Source: Bacteroidales bacterium UBA1800 (lineage in GTDB: Bacteria; Bacteroidota; Bacteroidia; Bacteroidales; VadinHA17). From it: 54,046 nucleotides of DNA. The DNA lies in assembly GCA_002319915.1 (NCBI GenBank), contig DCFQ01000102.1, positions 33,370 to 87,415 of the forward strand, written 5' to 3'. Within the stretch, counting starts at the first letter, position 1. Each line of letters opens with the position of its first letter. Both the position numbers and the translations under genes were made by a program. Shown here one piece after another: positions 30,845 to 38,845 of the stretch. The notes beneath the pieces were generated by a model. It did not search any database. It saw only the letters and a list, made by a program, of their open reading frames with translations, and was not told the origin of the DNA.

Positions 30845-33307
30845 TTAATCTTTAACGCATCTTGCTGATTTACCTGCCTGCTTTTCAACAGCTCCCTTGT
30901 ATACCCTGGTTTCACCGCTTTCCAGCCTGCGATACCATGCTATGAGTGCCGTGTTTTCAGTCGATGTCCAGAAGTAACCGATTGTGCCCAGTCCGTAGGT
31001 CACACCATCGGCGAAGTACCTGTAACCTCCGGGAAGAGCATTGAATCCGATGGTGTTGGTACCATTGCCGCTGAGATTCCATCCCGAGGTGCTCTTAAGC
31101 TGGGTCCCCTGGTCTGTTCCTCTCCATCCCCATACATCAATGTCTGCTTCAGGTATGCCGATCGACAGCTCCATAGCATTGAAGTCTGCATCTGATGCAA
31201 CATGCCAGCCTGTAGGACACAGTTTGCCCTGATCCACTGCAAACCAGTTATAGAGGGCCCCATAGGTATCCTTATTGGCTATATCATTTGCATACCAGCA
31301 ATATGCATCCGTATTAAGTGCCTGCCATGACCCGTTGTCTGTGACATTCGGGATATTGCTGTTGTCATTGTATTTGGTTGTCTTCAGGTTTTCAGACATC
31401 CAGATCTGGTTTCCGATCTTCACAACATTGTATGTATTGCCATCGGCATCCCCGAGGAGGGTAATAAAGGCCAGCTGGCTGCCGTAAGCTGTTCCGGCTT
31501 CATTTGTTGCGTATGAACGCACATAATAAGGTGTACCTGTTGTCAGTCCGGTCATGCTGCTTGTAAAGCTGCCTGTTCCGGTGCCATTGGTGGTGTGAGA
31601 GCCGGCAATTGTAGGATTGGCTGCTATTCCCCAGCAAACACCTCTTCCAGAGATTGTTCCGCCTCCTGCTGAAGTAATGTTACCACCTGTTGAACCAGTC
31701 GTGGTATTGATCGAAGTGACTGGCGCGGTAGTCAGAACTGCGAGTGTCACAGGGCTGGCATCAAATGAAACCTCATTTCCGTATGCAGTTCCTGCACTGT
31801 TGGTTGCATATGCCCTTACATAGTAGGTTTCACCCGAAGTAAGGCCTGTAATGCTGCTTGTGAATGCACCGGTTCCGTTACCGTCGGTTGTGTGTAAACC
31901 TGTTGCAACAGGACCAGTCGTGGTTGCCCAGCATACACCGCGGGCTGTAACTGTTCCGCCGCCTGAAGCTGTGACATTACCACCTGACGAGGCAGACGTC
32001 TGCGTAACGGCAGATATAGCTGCAGTTGTCACAGTCGGCATTACAACGAGAGTGGTGAAAGTAAGGTCGCTGCCATATGCGGTGCCAGTACTGTTGGTTG
32101 CATATGCCCTGTAATGGTAGGTTGTACCTGGCAGAAGGCCTGTAAGGTTGCTGGTAAAGGTACCGGTCCCATTCCCGTCAGATGTTTTGCTTCCGGCTAT
32201 TGTCGGGTTTGCGGTTGTTGCCCAGCAAACACCTCTTGCGGTAACAGATGCGCCGCCGTCGGCTGTTACGTTACCTCCTGATGTTGCGGTGGTCCCTGTC
32301 GGGTTGGTAGCAACTGTTGTTGTAACGGTCGGAACGACAATCTCGCTTGTCGTAAAGGTGACCTCGTTGCCATAAGCTGTGCCAATGCTGTTGGTTGCAT
32401 AAGCCCTGAGATAATAGGTCGTATGTGCTGTAAGTCCGGTGACCGTACTGGTGAATTCACCAACACCGTTTCCGTCGGAAGTGTGCAAGCCTGTTGCAAC
32501 AGGACCTGTTGTGGTTGCCCAGCAGACACCGCGAGCTGTAACCGCAGACCCGCCGTCAGCGGTGATATTACCTCCGGAGGTCACACCTGTGGTGGTAGGA
32601 TTGGTTGGAGTGGCAGTCGAAAGTGTAGGTACTACTGCTACGGTGGTGAATGTAAGGTCCGTGCCGTAAGCCGTTCCCGAGCTGTTGGTTGCATAAGCCC
32701 TGATATGATACAAGGTTCCGGGGGCAAGGCCGGTAAGGTTGCTGGTGAAAGTCCCGGTTCCGGTTCCGTCTGAGGTCTTGTCATTGGTTGTGGTCGGGTT
32801 TGCCGTGGTTGCCCAGCAGACACCCCTTGCAGTGATTGAAGCACCGCCGTCAGCAGTGACGTTACCGCCTGAAACTGCCGTCGTGGAAGCTACATCCGAG
32901 GCAATCGTTGTGGTGACAGTGGCAGCCACAACCTGGCTCGTGGTGAAGGTTACTTCGTTGCCGTAAGACGTTCCCTCACTGTTGGTAGCATAAGCCCTTA
33001 CATAGTAGAGTGTGTTTTCTGTAAGGCCCGTAAGGCTGCTTGTAAAACTACCGGTTCCCTTACTGTCACTGGTTTTTGAATTAGTGATAGTCGGTTTCGT
33101 TGACGTTCCCCAGCAAACCCCCCTGGCAGTGACTTCTGCACCTCCGTCAGAGGTAACATTTCCACCTGATGTTGCGGTCGTGACAGTTACGTCAGTAACC
33201 GCGGTGGTAGTTACTGTCGCTGGGTCTGCTTTCTTTTTGCAGCCGTCAAGCACTGCGATTCCTGAAAGCAGGATGATGACGGTTAGAACATTTAAAAACT
33301 TTTTCAT
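30845..33307 (-). CDS. lipoprotein with six beta-sandwich repeats and a C-terminal FISUMP domain (paralog 1)
   Basis: The 820-residue protein has a lipoprotein signal ending LDGC (Cys23), followed by KKK. Six repeats of about 97 residues follow (about 30-610), each with SGGN, RGVCW, a SDGxGTGxF turn and a YxxRAYATNSxGTAYG strand pair. They look like fibronectin III or immunoglobulin-type sandwiches. The C-terminal 200 residues are a Fibrobacter succinogenes major paralogous (FISUMP) domain, recognised by DADGNTYNVVKIGNQIWMSENL, GKLCPTGWHV and the terminal ARCVKD. The function of this family is unknown; exposure at the cell envelope is likely. The repeats alternate in type. It is the last of three tandem paralogs and ends in a strong terminator. 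Confidence 0.85.
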   Translation of the reverse strand: MKKFLNVLTVIILLSGIAVLDGCKKKADPATVTTTAVTDVTVTTATSGGNVTSDGGAEVTARGVCWGTSTKPTITNSKTSDSKGTGSFTSSLTGLTENTLYYVRAYATNSEGTSYGNEVTFTTSQVVAATVTTTIASDVASTTAVSGGNVTADGGASITARGVCWATTANPTTTNDKTSDGTGTGTFTSNLTGLAPGTLYHIRAYATNSSGTAYGTDLTFTTVAVVPTLSTATPTNPTTTGVTSGGNITADGGSAVTARGVCWATTTGPVATGLHTSDGNGVGEFTSTVTGLTAHTTYYLRAYATNSIGTAYGNEVTFTTSEIVVPTVTTTVATNPTGTTATSGGNVTADGGASVTARGVCWATTANPTIAGSKTSDGNGTGTFTSNLTGLLPGTTYHYRAYATNSTGTAYGSDLTFTTLVVMPTVTTAAISAVTQTSASSGGNVTASGGGTVTARGVCWATTTGPVATGLHTTDGNGTGAFTSSITGLTSGETYYVRAYATNSAGTAYGNEVSFDASPVTLAVLTTAPVTSINTTTGSTGGNITSAGGGTISGRGVCWGIAANPTIAGSHTTNGTGTGSFTSSMTGLTTGTPYYVRSYATNEAGTAYGSQLAFITLLGDADGNTYNVVKIGNQIWMSENLKTTKYNDNSNIPNVTDNGSWQALNTDAYCWYANDIANKDTYGALYNWFAVDQGKLCPTGWHVASDADFNAMELSIGIPEADIDVWGWRGTDQGTQLKSTSGWNLSGNGTNTIGFNALPGGYRYFADGVTYGLGTIGYFWTSTENTALIAWYRRLESGETRVYKGAVEKQAGKSARCVKD

Positions 33308-33386
33308 AATGATTAAAGATACGGTTAAGATTAGTAGATGCTTTAGTTAATATGTTTACAAACGATATTAAGCCTGAGATATTATA

Positions 33387-33432
33387 CTGACTGCCGAACA
33401 TTTTAGAAAATCTTAAAATATCCGGCAGTCAG
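33387..33432. repeat. long composite hairpin between FISUMP paralogs 1 and 2
   Basis: CTGACTGCCG (33387-33396) and CGGCAGTCAG (33423-33432) form a perfect ten-base-pair stem. The loop contains a second stem, ATTTTA (33400-33405) with TAAAAT (33414-33419). There is no clean T tract, so it may be an attenuator, an mRNA stability element or a weak terminator for the gene at 33457. Confidence 0.55.
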
Positions 33433-33456
33433 GAAAAATCCGCAGGTAATATAACT

Positions 33457-35916
33457 CTAGTCTTTAAGGCATCTTACATATTTTCCGCCTTTTATGGAAA
33501 CAGCTCCCCTGTAAACCCTTGCTTCTCCACTATCCATCCTCCTGTACCAGGCGAGGTCACTGCTGTACAGGGAGGATGACCACCAGTATGTAAGGGTGCC
33601 AAGTGAATAGAAGTAACCGTCGATGGCAAACCTGTATCCTGACGGAAGGCCGGTGAAACCGCTCGTATTTGTACCATCCCATCCCGATGTGGTTTTCAGC
33701 TTGGTCCCTTCATTTGTGCCGCGCCAATCCCACAGATCGAGCTGATCGGAGGCCATCCCGAGATAGGTCTCAAGGGTCTTGAATTCATTGTCCGAGGGCA
33801 CATGCCAGCCGGTCGGACAGAGATTGCCTGTCTCGATCGTGTACCAGTTGTAGATAGCACCGTTAATCGGCTTGTTCGCAATGTCGTTCCCATACCATGA
33901 GTAAGCAGGGGTGGTGAGTGTTGTCCAGGCACCATTATCCGTCACATTGGGAATGGAGCCATGGTCATTGTATGTTGTGGTCCTCAGGTTCTCGCTCATC
34001 CACATCTGATTCCCGATCACTACAGTTTTGTAAATGTTGCCTTCCACGTCGGTTGTTGATGATGAAAAGCTGATCTGGTTCCCGTATGCAGTTCCTGCAC
34101 TGTTAGTCGCATAGGCTCTTACGAAATACTGCGTCTCGTTCGACAGCCCTGTCATTGAGCTTGTGAAGCTTCCCGTACCTGATCCGTTCGAGGTGTGCTG
34201 GTCAGTTATCACCGGATTCTGTGAGGTGCTCCAGCATATTCCCCTTCCAGTCACGCTTCCGCCGCCGTCTGAGGTGATATTGCCTCCCGAAGCGGCCGAA
34301 TTTGTGGTAACCGAAGATATAACCGCCGTGGTAAGGGTTGCCAGGTTTATCTGCTGGGCCGTGAATACTACTTCATTTCCGTAGGATGTTCCCATACTGT
34401 TCGTGGCATATGCCCTTACGTGGTATTCAGTTTCGGCTGTGAGCCCGGTCAGACTGCTCGTAAAGCTTCCTGTCCCTGACCCGTCGGATGTATGGGAATC
34501 CGTAACTACCGGGTTAGCTGAAGTCTTCCAGCATACACCCCTTGCAGTTACTGTCGCACCGCCCGAAGCTGTCACATTTCCGCCGGAAGTTGCGGATGTC
34601 TGGGTAATCCCGCTGATTATAGCCGTGGTTACTGAGGGAGCGACTGCAGTAGTCGTGAATGTGAGATCGTTTCCGTAAGCCGTACCGACGTTGTTAGTCG
34701 CATAGGCCCTTATATGATATAAGGTTCCAGGCTGAAGGCCTGTAAGGTTGCTCGTAAAAGTCCCGGTTCCATTTCCATCGGAGCTTTTGCTCCCCGAGAT
34801 GGTCGGATTCAGAGTCAGTGACCAGCAAACCCCGCGGGCAGTGATTGATGCACCCCCGTCAGATGTAATGTTGCCTCCGGACACGGCAGTAGTTGATGCG
34901 ACAGGATTGGGGGAAGTCGTGGTCAGGGTAGCCAGGGCCAGTGGATCAGTCGTGAATGGCAGTTCATTTCCATAGGCTGTTCCCGCACTGTTCGTGGCAT
35001 AAGCCCTGACGTAATATTGAGTGTTTGGCGACAGTCCGGTCATTGGGCTTGTGAAGCTTCCGGTTCCGGATCCGTCAGAAGAATGCGCACCAGTTGCAAG
35101 AGGGCTGGGAGAAGTGCTCCAGCAAACGCCCCTTGCGGTTATAGGCGACCCCCCATCTGTAGTAATGTTACCGCCTGAACTGGCCGAGGTCCTTGTTACA
35201 TCCCCGATAGTTGCAGTGGTTATAGTTGCAGTGGTCGAAGCGCTTGTGAAGGTCAGGTCGTTGCCGTAGCTGGTCCCGACACTGTTGGTCGCATATGCCC
35301 TGACATGGTAGGCCGTCCCTGGCACCAGGCCGGTAAGGTTGCTCGTATAAGTCCCTGTTCCTGAGCCGTCAGCAGTTTTGCTGTCTGCAGTCGTGGGATT
35401 CAATGCAGCGCCCCAGCAGACACCCCTGACAGTGACAGAAGCACCTCCGTCAGTTGTTATTGATCCGCCCGAGACTGCAGCTGTCGGAGTAACCGAAGTC
35501 ACAGCCTCTGTGGAAAGCTCCGGAAGCCCCAGGGGATTTGTGGTAAAGGACAATTCATTTCCGAATCCTGTGCCTGCACTGTTCGTTGCGTAAGCCCTGA
35601 CATAGTATAAGGTATTGGGCTGCAGATCGGTAAGTGCGCTTGAGAAAGTACCTGTTCCGTTGCCGTCGGATGTGTGTGAACCTGTGACCACCGGGCTATG
35701 GGTGGTTCCCCAGCATATTCCCCTTGCAGTCACCTCTGCACCGCCGTCCCCGGTAATGTTACCGCCCGATGCAGCTGAGTTAATGGTAATTCCTGTCACA
35801 GTTGCTGTAGTCATTGCCGGAGGATCAGGTTTCTTCTTGCAACCGTTAATTAGTACAAGTCCAAAGATTCCCAGAACAATAACTCCCAGGATGAAAGATA
35901 ATGAACGTAGCTTCAT
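33457..35916 (-). CDS. lipoprotein with six beta-sandwich repeats and a C-terminal FISUMP domain (paralog 2)
   Basis: The 819-residue protein is a close architectural twin of the one at 30845. The lipobox is INGC (Cys26), followed by KKK. Six repeats of about 95 residues are followed by the FISUMP domain, which begins DVEGNIYKTVVIGNQMWMSENL and ends YVRCLKD. Odd repeats carry YYVRAYATNSAG...NEL and even ones YHxRAYATN...NDLTF, the same alternation as in paralog 1. Each repeat holds one Cys (GVCW or GICW). It lies 149 bases upstream of paralog 1 on the same strand, with a long hairpin in the gap, so it may be transcribed separately. I assign no function beyond an envelope-anchored repeat protein. 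Confidence 0.85.
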   Translation of the reverse strand: MKLRSLSFILGVIVLGIFGLVLINGCKKKPDPPAMTTATVTGITINSAASGGNITGDGGAEVTARGICWGTTHSPVVTGSHTSDGNGTGTFSSALTDLQPNTLYYVRAYATNSAGTGFGNELSFTTNPLGLPELSTEAVTSVTPTAAVSGGSITTDGGASVTVRGVCWGAALNPTTADSKTADGSGTGTYTSNLTGLVPGTAYHVRAYATNSVGTSYGNDLTFTSASTTATITTATIGDVTRTSASSGGNITTDGGSPITARGVCWSTSPSPLATGAHSSDGSGTGSFTSPMTGLSPNTQYYVRAYATNSAGTAYGNELPFTTDPLALATLTTTSPNPVASTTAVSGGNITSDGGASITARGVCWSLTLNPTISGSKSSDGNGTGTFTSNLTGLQPGTLYHIRAYATNNVGTAYGNDLTFTTTAVAPSVTTAIISGITQTSATSGGNVTASGGATVTARGVCWKTSANPVVTDSHTSDGSGTGSFTSSLTGLTAETEYHVRAYATNSMGTSYGNEVVFTAQQINLATLTTAVISSVTTNSAASGGNITSDGGGSVTGRGICWSTSQNPVITDQHTSNGSGTGSFTSSMTGLSNETQYFVRAYATNSAGTAYGNQISFSSSTTDVEGNIYKTVVIGNQMWMSENLRTTTYNDHGSIPNVTDNGAWTTLTTPAYSWYGNDIANKPINGAIYNWYTIETGNLCPTGWHVPSDNEFKTLETYLGMASDQLDLWDWRGTNEGTKLKTTSGWDGTNTSGFTGLPSGYRFAIDGYFYSLGTLTYWWSSSLYSSDLAWYRRMDSGEARVYRGAVSIKGGKYVRCLKD

Positions 35917-36156
35917 CTATAAAAATTTAAGTAAATAATTAACTGCGAAATTCGAATTAAATTGTTTTACTAATGAATTTGTATTGCATCAGATAAAAGT
36001 CAGTCATTGAAAATCAGGATCAAAGAAAATCCTCTCGCCGGTTCCTGCAAAATAATTTTGACAATGAGCCATTAACCGGTGATTAAAATCCCGATTTGAA
36101 CAGTTTACTAAAAATTCAGAACAATGATTCACCGATCAGGATACGTGGTTTTCGTG

Positions 36157-37707
36157 CTAGTTTTTTAGGCATCTCACCGACATACCGTAGTTGGTATCGC
36201 TGAGGTTCCTGAAAAGCTTGCTTTCGTCATATTGCAGTTTCCTGTACCATGCAGACGGAGTAAGGAATGATGAAGTCCACCAGAATCCGTAGAGTTCAAG
36301 GTTGTCAAACTGACCCGTATCGAGCCTATACCCCCCGGGGAGGGCCGTAAAGCCTGTATCATTCGTTGCATCAGTGTTTGGAGCGGTCCAGTGAACCGTT
36401 CCGGCCTCTTTCAGCTTTCCCCCCGCAACTAATTCCCCTAACAGGAAATTTGAGAGGGTATACCAATCAGTGTCAGTCGGGACGTGCCATCCGGTCGGGC
36501 ATAGTTTACCCGAATTGACGGCATACCAGTTGTATAAACCTCCATAAAGTGCCTTATAGGAAGAAGCATCATTGTTGTACCAGCAGCAGCCTAATGTGGT
36601 AAGATTAGACCAAGCGGTATTATCTGTTACAACAGGGATCGATGTTCCATCATTGAGCTTGGTTGTCTTAAGGTTCTGATCTATCCATAATTGTGTTCCG
36701 ATCCTGAGCACATCATATACATTCCCGTCCCTGTCGGTTACCGTAGACGGGTCAGTGGTAAATGTCTTGTCGGAACCATAGGAGGTTCCCACACTGTTGG
36801 TGGCGTATGCCCTGACGTGATACAGGGTATTTAAGGTCAGCCCGGTTATGGTGCTTTCAAATGTTCCGGTACCTGTTCCGTCTGATGTTTTTTCGCTGGA
36901 GATTGTAGGATTCAATGTTGTACTCCAGCATACTCCCCTGGCTGTGACAGTTGAACCACCGTCGCTGGTTATGTTCCCGCCCGAGGTACCGCTTGTGGTC
37001 GAAGTCGCAGAGGCATCTGTCGTCGTAACGACCGGAACTACCGGGCTTGTTTTAAAGGAGATCTCCTGTCCGTAACTTGTGCCGACTGAATTTACCGCGT
37101 AGGCTCTAATATAATAAGTTGTATTGCCGGTCAGACCGGTAAGCGTGCTTGTGAATGGGCCCGAACCGGTACCATCATTCGTAGAATTGTCCTCAACCAA
37201 CGGGCTTGTGTGAAGGGCCCAGCAGACACCCCTTTGCGTAACGGACACACCTCCTTCCGCAGTAATGTTCCCACCTGAAACAGCTGAGGTCTGCGTAACC
37301 GAACTTACAGTCGATGTGGTAAGGCTTGGGACCGTTAAATCTCCCGTCTTAAAAGTGATCTCATTTCCATATCCTGTCCCGATTTTGTTGGTGGCATATG
37401 CCCTTACATAATAAGTGGAATTAGGGGTAAGCTGGGTTAATAGGCTCTCAAAGTTCCCAGTCCCGTAACCATCGGTTGTTCTTGTACCATCGACCGTGGG
37501 TGCTTTCCTTGCACTCCAGCAGACTCCCCTGACAATTATGTCGACATTCCCGTCACTTGTGATCTTTCCGCCTGTCTTTGCCGTTGTTGGAGTTATTTCG
37601 GAAATCGAGACTGTCGAGAGCGTTGGGATCTTTTCTCTTTTGCAGCCCGGTACCGAAAGTATTGTGGCTACTATAAAAACAGCTAATAAATAAGAAGCCC
37701 TTTTCAA
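36157..37707 (-). CDS. shorter lipoprotein with three beta-sandwich repeats and a C-terminal FISUMP domain (paralog 3)
   Basis: The 516-residue member of the tandem family has a lipobox VPGC (Cys22), followed by KRE. It has three repeats instead of six, then the FISUMP domain (DRDGNVYDVLRIGTQLWIDQNL, GKLCPTGWHVP, terminal SVRCLKN). The start is TTG at 37707; the codon two upstream is a stop, so no alternative exists. It is the first of the three on the minus strand, with a gap of 240 bases to paralog 2. Two AACGGTAGCAT repeats lie directly upstream. A shorter repeat array may be ancestral or may result from contraction by recombination. Confidence 0.83.
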   Translation of the reverse strand: MKRASYLLAVFIVATILSVPGCKREKIPTLSTVSISEITPTTAKTGGKITSDGNVDIIVRGVCWSARKAPTVDGTRTTDGYGTGNFESLLTQLTPNSTYYVRAYATNKIGTGYGNEITFKTGDLTVPSLTTSTVSSVTQTSAVSGGNITAEGGVSVTQRGVCWALHTSPLVEDNSTNDGTGSGPFTSTLTGLTGNTTYYIRAYAVNSVGTSYGQEISFKTSPVVPVVTTTDASATSTTSGTSGGNITSDGGSTVTARGVCWSTTLNPTISSEKTSDGTGTGTFESTITGLTLNTLYHVRAYATNSVGTSYGSDKTFTTDPSTVTDRDGNVYDVLRIGTQLWIDQNLKTTKLNDGTSIPVVTDNTAWSNLTTLGCCWYNNDASSYKALYGGLYNWYAVNSGKLCPTGWHVPTDTDWYTLSNFLLGELVAGGKLKEAGTVHWTAPNTDATNDTGFTALPGGYRLDTGQFDNLELYGFWWTSSFLTPSAWYRKLQYDESKLFRNLSDTNYGMSVRCLKN

Positions 37708-37733
37708 AATTCACTAAATTTTAAATATTAAAA

Positions 37734-37772
37734 AACGGTAGCATCTCCCTTAATATTACAGAACGGTAGCAT
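37734..37772. repeat. pair of AACGGTAGCAT direct repeats upstream of FISUMP paralog 3
   Basis: AACGGTAGCAT occurs at 37734-37744 and at 37762-37772, 28 bases apart, 27 to 65 bases before the TTG start of the gene at 37707. The placement suits a regulator binding site, but nothing identifies the regulator. Confidence 0.45.
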
Positions 37773-37814
37773 AAAATTACATAATTTTTTTTTACCGGAA
37801 GGTGGATTAGCCTA

Positions 37815-37851
37815 AAATAAACAAGGGAGGCCAGGTAAAACCTGACCTCCC
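37815..37851 (-). terminator. terminator of the peroxiredoxin gene
   Basis: GGGAGG-C-CAGGT (37825-37836) pairs with ACCTG-A-CCTCCC (37840-37851) with one mismatch and a three-base loop. On the minus strand a T-rich stretch follows. It lies about 60 bases beyond the stop at 37912. Confidence 0.75.
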
Positions 37852-37911
37852 TGCCAACAACACCTGTGCAAAATTAAAACATACGGAAAGTTCTGGATCT
37901 TAAACTGATAG

Positions 37912-38682
37912 TTACTTATCAGTGCCCTTTAAATCTTCACCGGGTCCTTTTGCCAGTTTCTTATAGGTCATAAACCATGTAAGCTGGTAAACATCCGACG
38001 CTTTGTTCTCAGCCATTTTTTTGGCTTCATTCTCATTAAGGTATGGCACAAATACATCATTCCCGGCTCTCCAGTCGGCGGGTGTGCTTACATGATAGTC
38101 ATCAGAGGTCTGTAAAGCAGTGAGAGTCCTAATGATCTCGTCAGTATTCCTGCCGATTGTAATGGGATAAAAGAACATTGCCCTCAGTACATTGTTCGGG
38201 TCAATTATAAATACCCCCCTGACATCCCTGGTGGTGTTGGTCTGTGAATGTATCATTCCATAAAGTTTGGCAACAGAAAGATTCGCATCTGAGACCAGCG
38301 GGAACTTGATCTTTTCCGAACCCCTGTCTTTAAAATTAATTTGTTCGAGTGCCTTTTTCCACTCAGTGTGAGTATCCAGGGCATCCGTTGAAATCACAAC
38401 AAGCTGGGTCTTAATCCTATCAAATTCGTGTTGCAGATTAGCCAGTTCCAGAATTTCGGAAGAGCACACAGGTGTGAAATCCTGTGGATGACTGAATAAT
38501 ACTTTCCATTCCCTGCCATAATCGTCGGGGAAATTAATCCTGCCCTGAGTCGATTCAGCCGTGAACGAAGGAGCCTTTTCACCAAGCAGCGGGATTCTGA
38601 AATTTCTGTCCTCTTTCTTCTCCTGTGACCAAAGGTTAGTTACGGAAAATAGGACGATCAGGAACAAAAACATCTTTTTCAT
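37912..38682 (-). CDS. exported 1-Cys peroxiredoxin (AhpC/TSA, Prx6-like)
   Basis: The protein reduces peroxides through the peroxidatic Cys in HPQDFTPVCSSE. That is its only cysteine, so it must be resolved by an external thiol (1-Cys mechanism). A signal peptide (MKKMFLFLIVLFSVTNLWSQ) directs it to the periplasm, which is unusual because most Prx6-type enzymes are cytosolic. The Prx6 C-terminal extension is present. The frame opens at a TTG at 38691, but the ATG at 38682 begins a normal signal peptide and is chosen. It is monocistronic, with a terminator at 37815 and an inverted repeat (38709-38724) just upstream. Confidence 0.9.
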   Translation of the reverse strand: MKKMFLFLIVLFSVTNLWSQEKKEDRNFRIPLLGEKAPSFTAESTQGRINFPDDYGREWKVLFSHPQDFTPVCSSEILELANLQHEFDRIKTQLVVISTDALDTHTEWKKALEQINFKDRGSEKIKFPLVSDANLSVAKLYGMIHSQTNTTRDVRGVFIIDPNNVLRAMFFYPITIGRNTDEIIRTLTALQTSDDYHVSTPADWRAGNDVFVPYLNENEAKKMAENKASDVYQLTWFMTYKKLAKGPGEDLKGTDK

Positions 38683-38708
38683 AGTCGTCAATTTAAATAA
38701 GAATTAGA

Positions 38709-38724
38709 CTCAATAAACATTGAG
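38709..38724. promoter_or_regulatory. inverted repeat upstream of the peroxiredoxin gene
   Basis: CTCAAT-AAAC-ATTGAG is a perfect six-base-pair inverted repeat with a four-base spacer, 27 to 42 bases before the ATG at 38682. An operator is possible. It does not match any regulator consensus I can recall for peroxide stress. Confidence 0.35.
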
Positions 38725-38845
38725 AAAGCTGTCTTTGTTCGATCAGGTTCCTTATTTAATGTGAAGGTTATGTTAAATTATATTAATTGATTGTTAAACA
38801 ATATATTATCATCGAAAAAGCTGCCACCTTCATATGGGATGGGGG

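Noticed and set aside
30845..37707. Regular periodic repeats that might suggest a CRISPR array
   Set aside because: The period is about 290 bases, the repeats are in frame and divergent, and they encode protein domains.
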